Below are positions 1 to 9,400 of a stretch of DNA of 22,869 nucleotides, in pieces. The notes below the pieces were generated by a model. The model did no database searches. It was not told the DNA's origin and saw nothing but the letters and a program-made list of their open reading frames with translations. This DNA is from Chrysochromulina tobinii (taxonomy: Eukaryota > Haptophyta > Prymnesiales > Chrysochromulinaceae), in the NCBI GenBank assembly GCA_001275005.1, contig JWZX01001612.1:1-22869 (forward strand), given 5' to 3'. Position 1 is the stretch's first letter. Every line of letters begins with the position of its first letter. The translations under genes and the position numbers were made by a program.

Positions 1-86
1 ACGTTTTCTGCACGATCGCTCGCGCCAACTGGCGCGTCGCGTCGCGTGCCCTACGCGTGACCCTGCCGGCCCGCCCCACACGCGAC

Positions 87-1427
87 ATGGCCTTTTTGCC
101 GAAGGTGAAGAACTCGTATTTGCCGGTTGCGAACAAGTCCGCATGGCGCAAGGAGATGGGGGCAACTCGCAAGATCCACATGCAGAAGCTGAGCTCCATG
201 AAGCCGGTGACTGCGCCCCGTTGGGGCGGCTTGTACAATGGCGTGCGCGAGTTTAAGCAGCCGCAATACTATCATGTCAGCCATAACCCGAAGCGTGCGC
301 AGATGCAGGAGGAGCGCCACCATGCCATCAACCTTGAAAATATGATGCTGCTCGACAAGGTGGTGGCGATTGCAGGGCGCAACTCCATGGGGGATCCCTC
401 GCGCGAGTATTATGGGGGGCTCCGCCTCACCAACACGCAAACGCCGATCATCGACCACTTTCGCACGACATCGTCGACCACCTTTGGTGCGGCGATCGAG
501 CCAGTCTCGCTGAACATCGGGCGTCGGCGCCGCGAGGCCGTCTTGGTTGAGGCTGAGAACCGCGCGCTGCTCAGTCGGCTCTACAGCGCAGAGCCAACGT
601 ATAGCCGCGCCGGCGACAGGGAGCGCGCCCGATTTCGCGAGGAATGGATCCGTTCGCACGAGAGCGAGGATTGCCTCAAGTACCGTGAACAGTTCCGCAC
701 GGACAGCGTGTCATCGACCCCGGGCGCGTCGCGTGGCTCAGTCAAAGGCCCACCAGGAGGCATGTCGCACGCCTCCTCCCGAGCCGCCCTCACAAGCCGC
801 CCGAGCCGAGCCGTTACAGCCGTGACGACAGACATACCACGCCGAACAGTGCTGCCGCCTGTGGGTGAGGTGCCGGCCGAGCAGCAGGTGTCCTTTTCCC
901 CACAGGTGTCCTCGCCTCGGGAAGCGCCCGCGAGCATGCCAGACGAGCCGTCTTCCCCAAAGCCTACCGTCTCCCATGCCGTCTCCGTCTCCGCGCCGAG
1001 CCCTGAGAGCATGGTGATCATGGACGATGCATCGCTTCACGGGTCAGCGCTCGCGCCTGGGGCCGCTTCAGGCGAGGCTGCAACAGGCTCACCCGACGTG
1101 AGCACCAAGCCTGAGACCAAGCCTGAGACCCAGCCTGAGACCCAGCCTGAGACCCAGCCTGAGACCCAGCGTGAGACCCAGCCTGAGACCCAGCCTGAGG
1201 GCCAGCCTGAGACCCAGCGTGAGGGCCAGCCTGAGACCCAGCCTGAGACCCAGCCTGAGACCCAGCCTGAGACCCAGCGTGAGGGCCAGCCTGAGGGCCA
1301 GCCTGAGGGCCAGCCTGAGGGCCAGCCTGAAGGCGAGGCGGGAGACGCGGCGCAAGATGATGCTACCAAGAACACGACCGCCGAGGAGGCCGCCGCTGTA
1401 GAGTCGAACACGGCGGACGGACCCTAA
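87..1427 (+). CDS. CFAP97/hemingway-family ciliary protein with PETQ-repeat tail
   Basis: This 446-residue protein carries a hemingway/CFAP97 (KIAA1430-like) domain at about residues 66-172. The family signature is visible: a helix reading [20 protein letters not shown] followed by an LLDKVVAI segment, then [20 protein letters not shown], which is the paired 'QxEERxxxIxxEN..LL' and 'R..E...I..EN..LL.RL' pattern of the family. Known members act in motile cilia and sperm flagella (Drosophila hemingway, vertebrate CFAP97 and CFAP97D). The N-terminal 65 residues are basic, and the middle is Ser/Pro-rich and probably disordered. The C-terminal third is a [12 protein letters not shown] repeat made from a 12-bp DNA unit. 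The start is the first ATG in the frame. The frame stays open upstream to the window edge, so an upstream exon or start outside the window cannot be excluded. It ends with TAA. Confidence 0.8.
   Translation: MAFLPKVKNSYLPVANKSAWRKEMGATRKIHMQKLSSMKPVTAPRWGGLYNGVREFKQPQYYHVSHNPKRAQMQEERHHAINLENMMLLDKVVAIAGRNSMGDPSREYYGGLRLTNTQTPIIDHFRTTSSTTFGAAIEPVSLNIGRRRREAVLVEAENRALLSRLYSAEPTYSRAGDRERARFREEWIRSHESEDCLKYREQFRTDSVSSTPGASRGSVKGPPGGMSHASSRAALTSRPSRAVTAVTTDIPRRTVLPPVGEVPAEQQVSFSPQVSSPREAPASMPDEPSSPKPTVSHAVSVSAPSPESMVIMDDASLHGSALAPGAASGEAATGSPDVSTKPETKPETQPETQPETQPETQRETQPETQPEGQPETQREGQPETQPETQPETQPETQREGQPEGQPEGQPEGQPEGEAGDAAQDDATKNTTAEEAAAVESNTADGP
1107..1335 (+). repeat. 12-bp coding tandem repeat ([12 protein letters not shown])
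   Basis: About 19 units of a 12-bp motif of the form CCTGAGACCCAG lie inside the CFAP97-like gene. Units vary at two places (CCT/CGT giving P/R, and GAGACC/GAGGGC giving ET/EG). The last units are nearly pure PEGQ. Variants are interspersed, which suggests slippage or unequal exchange. Because the unit is a multiple of three, copy number can change without breaking the frame. The encoded tract is acidic and Gln-rich and probably disordered. Confidence 0.95.
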
Positions 1428-2038
1428 AAAGGGCACACGAATCCCTATATGGTCACGGCGATGGAGCTCGGCTTCCCGTTTTGGAGAGATGGCATGCTGA
1501 TTGCCACTGATGGCGTCCCTCCCTTGCATGCAGACGAATCCGGTGGAGCTTCCCATTGTGAAGGTCGTGGCGCGGCTTGTTCCGTTGGGTTGCCAAAAGG
1601 GCAGCCCAACGAGACCTGTGGGGTTGAGATGCTGTGGCACGCGATTGATGGGATGCTGAGCTGCTCTCTCGGTGCAAGTCTCCCGCGGCGCGCGGCACGG
1701 ACTGCTGTGCGGTAGCAGATCTGGCTGCATGTGTGCATCTGAGCGGCTGGGAGTGTGGAGGGAGTGTGGTTTGCCGCAAAAGGCTGGGAACATGTGTCGT
1801 TGCTTTGGGTCGGGCGCGAACGAGAGAGATTTGCATTTCTATGCACCTCGTGGTGGAGAACGTGTTACTATATCTCGCGACCGTTTCGTTCTGCATGCAT
1901 GTGAACTTGTCATTTCTTTTGGATCGCGCTTTATGCTGAGGGGGCCGCCCCCCTCCATCCGCCCTCCTCGCTGTCCACGTCCACTACGATTTGCAAACGC
2001 CGTTCGGCAACAACGGCCGTCAACCTTGGGCAGACGTC
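1428..2038. other. intergenic stretch between two same-strand genes
   Basis: These 611 bases are visibly poorer in GC than the flanking genes, with T-rich patches around 1860-1935. They should hold the 3' end of the CFAP97-like transcript and the promoter of the next gene. An ATG frame of 88 codons (1449-1715) is present, but its translation resembles no family I know and has no other support, so I do not call it a gene. No RNA gene or repeat was seen. Confidence 0.5.
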
Positions 2039-3889
2039 ATGATGCCGGCCGCCAAGTCGGGTTGGGAGCATTCGGCACCCCAAACAGTGCGAGCCAAGTA
2101 CGCTGCGAATCGCACCGCCGCTGGGCCGCCTGGCCTGGCTGCTCTTCATCTTGAAGAGCAAGCGGTGGAATACGAGGCCCTCAGGCGTGAGCTTGCGGAG
2201 CGCAAAGCGGAGTCTCAGCTTGAGGCGCGTCGATCTTTAGAGGCTCAGAACAAAGTGATCCGTGAACGTTTGCTTTCGGTCGATGCCGTCTCGGTGACAC
2301 ACCTCAGCACCGAAGACGAAGCCAGGCGCGCCAATCCAGAAATGTGGGGCGAGGCGGAGAGGGCTCGGTTGACCCGCCGCAAGAAGAACCAGGAACCTGC
2401 AATCTATTATCCCATTTTCGTAGCAGCCGTTGCGGTGACTCGACTCGGGAGGAGCGTTGCACGCCGGCGCACCACGCACGAGGGGCAGCACGACGAAGGC
2501 AATGAAGAGCATCGGGCTGGGGGCGAGCTGAGGGGCGAGCACCGCCAAGCCACTGTGCACAAGGGATCGCACACGAGCGCGGCTGGTGAGCAAGCCGAAA
2601 GGCCTGCAGCAGAGCGAATGCCTGACCGCGGACAATGCCGCTCCAACTCCCTCTTGACTTCAACCCCAGCTATAGAGGAGGCTCATCTCGCCGTTGGCGA
2701 GTCCTCGCCGTCATCGGTGGTGCTGGCGGAACCACGGCGGCCAGTCCAGCAAGTTTCGAGCGCGTTGCGCAACCAACTCGTGCCAGCACCACAGCGGCCA
2801 GTCCAGCAACTGTTGAGCGCGTTGCCAGACCAACTCGTGCCAGCACCACAGCGGCCAGTCCAGCAAGTGCCGAACTCAATGCCAAACGCACTCGCGATCT
2901 GCGCTGAGGCGCCACAAAGCAGCGCCGAGGGCCAGCCACAAAGCAGCGCCGAGGGCCAGCCACAAAGCAGCGCCAAGGGCCAGCAACACGCAGGCGGCGC
3001 CACCCAAGCATTAGGAAGATACTCAGCTGCGTTGGCAGCAGCGCCAGTGAACGGTAAGGGCAAGGGGGACGGACAACATGAGGTTGGCCGACACCGACTT
3101 CCGGCGGTCTCGCCACCCACCGCTGCTGTGCTGGCTTTCGCCCGTGTACCGTCGTCGACGACGGCGATGATGTCCATGGATGAGCAGTATGGACCAGGAG
3201 CGATCCTTGGGACCTCGGGGTCATCCTCACGAGTAGGCAGCTGTGCGAGAAGCCCACACGCAGCTAGCCGATCGCGAAGCCCCTCGCCGCCTGTCACGGA
3301 GAGAGAGCACATCGCTGGACCCATTGTCTCTCGAGGCGGGCGCGTGATCACAGTCGTGTGCTACCGCCAGCTGCTCCAAGCACAAGCCAACAGGGAAGTT
3401 GCTGAGCAAGTGCGTGCCAACACGGCGGTGCTCACGCAGCGGCGCGCGGAGGCGGAGAAGCTCGAGCAGCTGCGCAGGCAAGCGAGGGCGCAGGCCCACC
3501 GGCGGCCGGACCCGAGGGCTGCAGCCGACGCAAAGGCCACTCCAGTGGCGGGCGGGAAGGAGGATGCCAAGGCGGTGAACCCTCGAATTGAGCCTCGAAC
3601 GGCACAAAGTCTCCTTCGCTTGCAGCGCGAGGGCCAACACCGTAAGACGGCAGCGGCGCTGCGCCTGAAGCAAGAGCAGAGAGCCCAACTGGAGATTGCG
3701 AAGCAGCAGGAGACCCAGCGAAGTCGGACTTCGGTGCGACAGGGCTCAGCGTGGCAGCCGTCGGCGCGGCACTCGTCGTCGGCGCGGCCGTCGTCGGCGC
3801 GGCCGTCGTCGGCGCGGCCGTCGTCGGCGGGATGGGCGGCGGGTGAGCCCACTCCTCACCCTCCGTCTCTCACTACTCACCCTCCTTAG
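2039..3889 (+). CDS. unrecognised repeat-rich, partly coiled-coil protein
   Basis: This is a 616-residue open frame from the first ATG (2039, followed directly by a second ATG) to TAG at 3887. I do not recognise a family. Residues about 35-80 form a charged heptad-like helix (EEQAVEYEALRRELAERKAE). The middle is low-complexity and contains a 19-residue repeat (three copies) and an 8-residue PQSSAEGQ repeat (three copies). A second Gln/Arg/Ala-rich helical region follows (about 455-580), then a SARPS repeat at the C-terminus. Segments such as EAEKLEQLRRQARAQAHRR and RTAQSLLRLQREGQHRKTAA suggest a cytoskeletal or scaffold role, but that is inference. Unrecognised introns are possible: a T-rich stretch ending in TAG near 2400-2421 looks like a 3' splice site, and the last 47 bases look like a mini-intron. 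The tandem repeats argue for a fast-evolving disordered protein. Confidence 0.55.
   Translation: MMPAAKSGWEHSAPQTVRAKYAANRTAAGPPGLAALHLEEQAVEYEALRRELAERKAESQLEARRSLEAQNKVIRERLLSVDAVSVTHLSTEDEARRANPEMWGEAERARLTRRKKNQEPAIYYPIFVAAVAVTRLGRSVARRRTTHEGQHDEGNEEHRAGGELRGEHRQATVHKGSHTSAAGEQAERPAAERMPDRGQCRSNSLLTSTPAIEEAHLAVGESSPSSVVLAEPRRPVQQVSSALRNQLVPAPQRPVQQLLSALPDQLVPAPQRPVQQVPNSMPNALAICAEAPQSSAEGQPQSSAEGQPQSSAKGQQHAGGATQALGRYSAALAAAPVNGKGKGDGQHEVGRHRLPAVSPPTAAVLAFARVPSSTTAMMSMDEQYGPGAILGTSGSSSRVGSCARSPHAASRSRSPSPPVTEREHIAGPIVSRGGRVITVVCYRQLLQAQANREVAEQVRANTAVLTQRRAEAEKLEQLRRQARAQAHRRPDPRAAADAKATPVAGGKEDAKAVNPRIEPRTAQSLLRLQREGQHRKTAAALRLKQEQRAQLEIAKQQETQRSRTSVRQGSAWQPSARHSSSARPSSARPSSARPSSAGWAAGEPTPHPPSLTTHPP
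2732..2896 (+). repeat. 57-bp coding tandem repeat, 2.9 copies
   Basis: Copies lie at 2732-2788, 2789-2845 and 2846 to about 2896, the last incomplete and more diverged. Each encodes 19 residues beginning PQRPVQQ and ending near QLVPA. The period is a multiple of three, so the frame is kept. The first two copies differ at only a few bases, which implies recent duplication. Confidence 0.9.
2912..2983 (+). repeat. 24-bp coding tandem repeat, 3 copies
   Basis: Three head-to-tail 24-bp units (2912-2935, 2936-2959, 2960-2983) encode PQSSAEGQ twice and PQSSAKGQ once. The third copy differs by a single base in the Glu/Lys codon, so the array is young. It lies just downstream of the 57-bp array in the same gene. 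Confidence 0.95.
3761..3829 (+). repeat. 15-bp coding tandem repeat (SARPS)
   Basis: About four and a half units of a 15-bp motif TCGGCGCGGCCGTCG encode SARPS near the C-terminus of the unrecognised protein. The first unit is diverged (SARHS). The tract is basic and Ser/Pro-rich, and probably disordered. Confidence 0.9.
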
Positions 3890-4221
3890 CTCTTGGCTCA
3901 CGAGCTCGCCGGCAAACTCCACTCGAGATACCGTACACTCGAGATCCACTCGAGAGCCGAGTTCCGAGCAGAGTTCCACCCGAGTTCCGCCCGAGATAGT
4001 TTTACGAGACCAGACCGGACGTACCTAGTCTTTTACTAGTATATAGTTGACTCAATAGTTCCACCCGAGATCGCAACAAACTAAGCCAGCAGAGAATCGC
4101 CACAATCACACACATTTCACAGAACGCAGTTCTCACCGAAGTCACCTCGCCCTCGACGTCTCTCGTCGCGTCTCTCGAGAACCGGGTGCATGCCTGCTTC
4201 GAGAGCGTGTGACGGCCTCAC
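3890..4221. other. convergent intergenic stretch, 3' flanks plus repeat copy 1
   Basis: These 332 bases separate the ends of a (+) gene and the (-) F-box gene. The first part (about 3915-4000) is a degenerate series of short CACTCGAGA/CCGAGTTCC motifs with several CTCGAG sites. An A/T-rich patch with TATATAG follows at about 4030-4065. The rest is the first copy of the direct repeat described separately. No gene or RNA was seen. Confidence 0.55.
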
Positions 4222-4232
4222 TCACGCCGAGA
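4074..4232. repeat. dispersed direct repeat, copy 1
   Basis: This begins CAACAAACTAAGCCAG and ends at GACGGCCTCACTCAC plus a few bases. It matches 6142-6306 in the same orientation at roughly 90 percent by eye, with a perfect core of over 40 bases starting at 4141. It contains the stop codon (4222-4224) and the last codons of the F-box gene. A separate short block at 4005-4027 (CGAGACCAGACCGG, then GTACCTA) also recurs at 6301-6320, but on the other side of the main repeat. Confidence 0.9.
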
Positions 4233-5562
4233 CAATTTGGAGGAGCCTCGTGGCATCGAGTACCGGGCCATCCGTGACTCCAGTCTCCTCGAGAACTAAC
4301 ACGTGCGGCGCCAGGAGCTCCATGGCCCAGTTAATCGCGAGCTTCGCCACACGCCCCTCGAACGCCACGTCCGCCGCCGCGTTCGTCGCGGACCATCGCG
4401 ACAGAGCGACGAACATGCTCGTTCGGGCCTGGGCGGGCCACTGTGTAGGGAAGGAGGCTGCCCGTGCCCAGGCGCGAAGGGTCGCCACGGTGCACAAGCA
4501 GCCCCGAGTGCCGATCCAATCCGCTCCCTCCGCCTCGTCCTCTTGCCCTCGAAGGTGGTCGATGAGGTCGACTACGTCTGCAATCGGCAGCGCGGCTGAG
4601 GCTACGAAGAGGCCGATGCGGGCGGCATCATCTTCGGTGAAGTCGTAGGGCTCGTGCTCGTCGAAGAAGCAAGCGAACCACGACATGATCACCTTGGATC
4701 GATCCGAACGCTCCGGCATCTTGTCCAGGCACAGTTTCAAGACCGCCTCATCATCGACACTGCTGAATGCTCCGGCAAAGCTCTGGATGTCGTTTGCGAG
4801 GTTGCAGGCTTCCTCGAGATGGAGTGAGATGCTATCTGCCTTCTCTAGAAGTCGAAAAGGTCCTTGACCCAAAATGTCCATGCATTCAAGGACCTTCTCA
4901 GCGCTCCACTCGGAGGCACGCCTGCACTTGTTGAGAGCTTCGGCGAATCCGCCAAAACCTTTCACATGGAAGAAGAGCTCCTCGCCCTCGAACCTGTCGT
5001 GTGCTTGAACTATGACGGGCACCATGCGACGTACCAGCTCGATCGTAGTGGCTGGCCCGTCGAGTCGACATGTAACGGCACCGAGGAGACGCAACGCGTC
5101 GTCCGCGACGGCAAGGTACTCCTTCCATGGCTCCTTGCTGCCTCTGCATGCGGCGTAATCAGCTTGCAGTCTCGTGTGAAAGTCGGCCGAGACGAGGCGC
5201 TGAGCAAGGGCAGCATTCCAGACGGTGGAGACGAGAGCGAGGCGCGCGGCTGCGTGCATTTGTAAGTGAGCGATGATGAGAGGGTACACCTCGAGCGGCA
5301 AGTCGTCCATAGTCGTCGCGTGCGCGCGAGGACCGGCTGCGGCGCTCCGGAGCGGCTCGGATGACGGCGGCTCCGGAGCGGCGTGCGCACCAGCCGGCTG
5401 CCAGCGCTTGCGCTTCAAGGCTTGTAAGTGGCGGTCATCCTGGAAGTCACCATCCTCGTCCTCGTCGTCCGTCGTCCGGTCGTCGCCACCCGCTTCAGTG
5501 CCAGAGCGATCATTCGCCCGGCTCATCGCCGCGCGAGTAGTCGAGGAGCCAACCGGATGCAT
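4222..5562 (-). CDS. F-box protein
   Basis: This 446-residue protein has an F-box-like segment at about residues 86-128 (DDLPLEVYPLIIAHL, then AARLALVSTVWNAALAQRL), matching the family pattern 'LP.E....I...L.......l..vs..W'. F-box proteins recruit substrates to SCF (Skp1-cullin) ubiquitin ligases through this motif. The N-terminus holds an acidic patch (TTDDEDEDGDFQDD) and a KRKRW cluster that could be a nuclear signal. The remaining 300 residues are predicted alpha-helical and carry no LRR, WD or Kelch repeat that I can see, so the substrate is unknown. The first in-frame ATG is at 5562; a second Met at 5526 (MSRANDRSG) is an equally plausible start. The 3' end lies inside a direct repeat that recurs upstream of the gene, hinting that this locus was duplicated or rearranged. 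Confidence 0.7.
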   Translation of the reverse strand: MHPVGSSTTRAAMSRANDRSGTEAGGDDRTTDDEDEDGDFQDDRHLQALKRKRWQPAGAHAAPEPPSSEPLRSAAAGPRAHATTMDDLPLEVYPLIIAHLQMHAAARLALVSTVWNAALAQRLVSADFHTRLQADYAACRGSKEPWKEYLAVADDALRLLGAVTCRLDGPATTIELVRRMVPVIVQAHDRFEGEELFFHVKGFGGFAEALNKCRRASEWSAEKVLECMDILGQGPFRLLEKADSISLHLEEACNLANDIQSFAGAFSSVDDEAVLKLCLDKMPERSDRSKVIMSWFACFFDEHEPYDFTEDDAARIGLFVASAALPIADVVDLIDHLRGQEDEAEGADWIGTRGCLCTVATLRAWARAASFPTQWPAQARTSMFVALSRWSATNAAADVAFEGRVAKLAINWAMELLAPHVLVLEETGVTDGPVLDATRLLQIVSA

Positions 5563-5756
5563 CGACGTTGCGAAGCTTAGGCGGACGCGCCACAAACGCT
5601 GATGAAGCGCCTAAGAAATCGAGACGAGTTTCGTGAAGATTTGCATGCAAACTTTTTTCCAGCCAGACTGCCTCACTGCAACGCGTACTGTTGCAGGAGG
5701 ATACATGTAGTTTCCCAACGGCCCCTCCCCGGCCACGTCTCTGTGTCGGATGCTGT

Positions 5757-5804
5757 GAGACATTGCACTCTGCACCGCCTGGGGGAGACATTGCACTTTG
5801 CACC
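5757..5804. repeat. short direct duplication, 28-bp period
   Basis: GAGACATTGCACTCTGCACC at 5757-5776 recurs at 5785-5804 with one C-to-T difference. It lies about 200 bases upstream of the F-box start. Its function, if any, is unknown. Confidence 0.85.
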
Positions 5805-6141
5805 AGCTCCCATCTGTTCCTTCTAATCGAACTCATCGAACTTACGCCGGAGGGCAGGGTCGTGTCTATGGTCCTGACCGGTGCGGAGCGAGGGCTTTAA
5901 GGTAGCAGCCGGCGAGGCGCCTGCAAAAAACTTGTTTTCCGCCGCGCCGAGCTCACAACGTCTCCGTCCATCTCACAGAGATTAGAGTCAGTCAGGAGTC
6001 AGTAGTTATGTCGCCCCCCCCCGCGCTCACTACATTAACTCACTAAACCACCGTCTCTTTGTGTACGGCTCCGCTGACACTCGTCCACACAAGTATACTC
6101 GTGTGAGTACTCGCTCAACCTGGGGGCTTCCGACCCCTCTC

Positions 6142-6306
6142 CAACAAACTAAGCCAGAGTGCAGAGATTCGCCACAGACACACATACATGTCACAGAACG
6201 CAGTTCTCACAAGTCACCTCGCCCTCGACGTCTCTCGTCGCGTCTCTCGAGAACCGAGTGGGCATGCCTGCTTCGTGAGCGTGTGACGGCCTCACTCACC
6301 CGAGAC
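6142..6306. repeat. dispersed direct repeat, copy 2
   Basis: This is the same-orientation partner of 4074-4232. It differs by small insertions and deletions (for example AGAGTGCAGAGATT against AGCAGAGAATC) and a few substitutions. It is followed immediately by CGAGACCAGACCGGTACCTA (6301-6320), a block that in the other copy precedes the repeat at 4005-4027. Both copies sit in the 3' flank of a minus-strand gene (the F-box gene and the channel). Confidence 0.9.
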
Positions 6307-6425
6307 CAGACCGGTACCTACGATTAGCTAAGATTGCCAAAGTCTTCTATTCGCTTCATCGCTTCATGTATCTGTCCGCGTCCGCCCGGAGACGGATACA
6401 CACTCCTCCGTCACGGACTCCTCCG

Positions 6426-9400
6426 TCATAGCTGCATCCCGCTAATTACGCTCCGGCGTTCCGTGCCTATTACACTGTCATGGTGCCCTCCCGGTGACAC
6501 TCCCGGGTATGCCAACGCCAGGGTGCTCTGCTTCTTTTGTGCGCTCTGAGGCATCTTGGTGGCGGCAAGTCGCTGCGGGGAAGGCCGCTGCGATGCTGGC
6601 CGCTGCGATGCCACTTCGGGAGTGTAGGACCGGGGTGAAGTCTCTCGGAGTGGCTTCTTCCCCAGCCCTCCGGGCTGTGTCATCCTAGTTGGTGAGCCGT
6701 GGTCAGCCACTAACACGTCAGCCACCGCTCGGCGGATGACTAACTCGGCCGTCCACTGCTCCCCGGAGTGCATGAAGTGGCACTGGCACTGCCTCAAGCA
6801 GGTGGGGAGGCTGGTTGGGCTCGAGGCCGCGCAGGCCGCGCCAAAGCCGCAAGGCCCGGCAGCAGTGGAAGTGAGCACAGCTGTCTCGAGGTCAGCTTGA
6901 TGCGGGGGTGGCGCGGACGGCAGCTGCGTTCTCGAGGAGGTGTGCTCGACTGTCAAGCTTGGCGGTTGAGTTGGGATGTTGGGCGGTTGGGTTCGTAAGT
7001 TGGGCGGTTGGGTTCGGAAGTTGGGCGGTTGGGTTGGAATGGCGTGCTGTTCTTCGGCTGGGTTGTTGGGCGGGCGGATTAAGATGTCGTCCCGCATCAT
7101 GCTTGACATCCGTGCTTGATACCGTGCTTGATATGCGTCGATGGTCGCAGCCTTGAGCGCCGCGCTCCACGAGGTGGGACGGCGCGTGACATGCTCGTGC
7201 ATCGCGCCCATCACGTCGAGAAACTCCTGCGTGTGCGGCGCGCCTGAGGCTCGGCGGGATTGGAACTCTTGTAGGTCGGCCTGCAACGTCTTGGCGGTCT
7301 CGACGTAGCCCTCTGGGCCCTCTTCGTCCATTGACCGTTGGCTCGCGACGGCGAAGGCCTTCTGCAGAAGGCGGTTTGGCGAAGGCACGTCGCACACCTC
7401 CGCAAAGCTGTGCTGGATCATCGCGCTGAGCACTTGCCGAAATCCTACATGCTTGGGCGTGGCGCCGTCCCCAATCAATCTCCCTTTCAGGCCGCGGCAT
7501 AGCTCGAACGCTGCGGCGGCCATCTTCGCCGCCGCCTCAGAGGCCACCTGCTCAGCCACAAGTTCGGCAGGCGTCTTCAGCGCCGGCCCAAACGCGCCCT
7601 CTTCCACATCGACAGCGTAGGCCGCCATCGCTGAGGTTTCAAGAAGCTCCTGAGCACGCTCTTTCCCATTCGGGGCCGCCCTAGCTATGAGGCGCAGCGC
7701 CGCGCGCGTGGTGGCGGCATCGTCGGAGGCGAGTCCAAGGGGACGGCGTAGACGCACGATGAGCCGCGGCAAAGCCTCGCGTGGCACCTTGCCGCATGCA
7801 CTCGGGTCGTACTCGGACCACAGCTCACAGAACTCGTCCACATCCTCTGACGAAACGTGCCGCGGCAGGCGACGCTTGTCGAGCTCCTCGAGCTCCTCGC
7901 GGCGTTGCCAATCCGACAGGAACCTCTCGAGCACGATGGCGAGCATGAGGTTGAGGACGACAAAGTTGCTCAGGAGCACAAAAGAGATGAAGTACGGCAT
8001 CGCGAGCCACGAGCCGCAGTTGCTTTGGACGCCGGTGGAGGTGCCATCGTCCGGCTTGCAGCCTTGCTCCTCGTCGACCATCGTTTCGAGCATAAGGGCG
8101 TGCCAGCCGTCGTCGGCCGTTAGGACCTGAAGGCCAGGGCAACACGGACCGGCACAGGAAGAGACAAAGATGTACATGTATAAATGAGGTAGGGGGGGAG
8201 AGAGAGAGGGCAAGAGAGGAGGCAGAGAGGGGGGCGGCATCAGGGGCGGCAGGGAACGTGGTAGGAACGTGGAGAGGCAGCAGAGAGCGGCAAGGAGGGT
8301 ATGGAGGGTATGGAGAGAGACAGCGAAAGGGGAGGGGGTTTGGATGGAGGCAGCGGAGAAGAGGGAGGGAAGGGCAGGACGAAGCTGGGCATACCTGGAA
8401 GAGGAGGAGGAAGGCGTTGGGCACGGAGTGGAAGTTGGCGAACTCGTTGAGTGACTCGCCCGGCTTGACGAAGCAGAAGAGGTTGATGCCAAAGATGGCG
8501 TAGATGAACATGAGCAGCACGAGCACCGAAAGCACATTGGTGATGGCCGGTGCCGAGAGGAGCAACTTGATGAGGAGATCGCGCAGCCCGGCTGCGATGC
8601 CTGTATTCAGCAGCCGGAGTACGCGCAGCACTCGAAAGATTCGAAGCAGCCTGAGCACCATCGGCGGCAGCAGTGTTAATGTGAAAGATTGCTCGGCCAC
8701 GGTCGCCACCAAAAGGACAAGCTCGAGCTGCCGATAGCCGCTCATGCAATAGCCGCCCGGACCCAACCCGCACAGCTTGATGGCGAACTCGCCAATGTAT
8801 GCGTACCGAAAGGCGGCCGTGAGCCAGACGTACGTGGTGTAGAACACCTCTTCGTCTTCCATGCCGTAGTGGTCCGCGGCCAGCACAAGCATGTTGAGCA
8901 TGATGATTCCATACATGAGGTACTCAAAGCGGCGCGACATGGCGATGCGGTACGACCAGAGCCGCAGGGGGCGCAACAGGCACGGCTGGCGCGGCCGCCG
9001 CGTGGCGGTGATCGTGCGAACGCCACGGATGAGTGTGACCCACTCCCTCTGAGCGGGCGTCATTAGCGGATGCATGCCGTCGAGCTCATGCCGCAACTCG
9101 GAGAACTTGACGGTGATGGCGCCAACGAATAGGTTGCCGGCAATACAGGTGCCGATCAGCATCCACAAAATGAAGTAGAAGGCAGCTGGCGACCATTCGG
9201 TGCGGGCTGTGGCGACATCCACCCCCTTCGTGTCCATTCCAACGTACATCAGGTCTGGCATGTTGTCGCCCGTCGTCGCGGTGAAGAGGGCGAGCATTGC
9301 CGAGCCAAACGAGTCAAAAGAGCCCGCGGGCGGGTTGCGCCATGCGATGGCGGTGTATGAGTTGCTATTCCCCTTGCTGCTTCCATCCGTCCTGAGCGTG

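Larger units (their letters stand above)
5563..6425. other. intergenic stretch with two repeats
   Basis: These 863 bases should hold the promoter of the F-box gene and the 3' flank of the channel gene (both on the minus strand). They contain a 28-bp-period duplication at 5757-5804, a run of nine C at about 6012-6020, and the second copy of the dispersed direct repeat (6142-6306). Short open frames are present on both strands but none looks like a known protein. Confidence 0.5.

Noticed and set aside
1449-1715. An 88-codon ATG frame between the first two genes
   Set aside because: No similarity recognised, no supporting context, and a length expected by chance in GC-rich DNA.
1037-1793. Long minus-strand frames over the CFAP97-like tail, with SGWVSGW or RLGLRLAL repeats
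   Set aside because: They are produced by the 12-bp repeat, which is open in several frames. The plus frame has the conserved family domain.
7825-8126. Continuation of channel exon 1 as one long unspliced protein
   Set aside because: It would lose the repeat IV pore, last S6 and EF-hand region, all of which are restored exactly by a GT-AG splice; kept only as a possible retention isoform.
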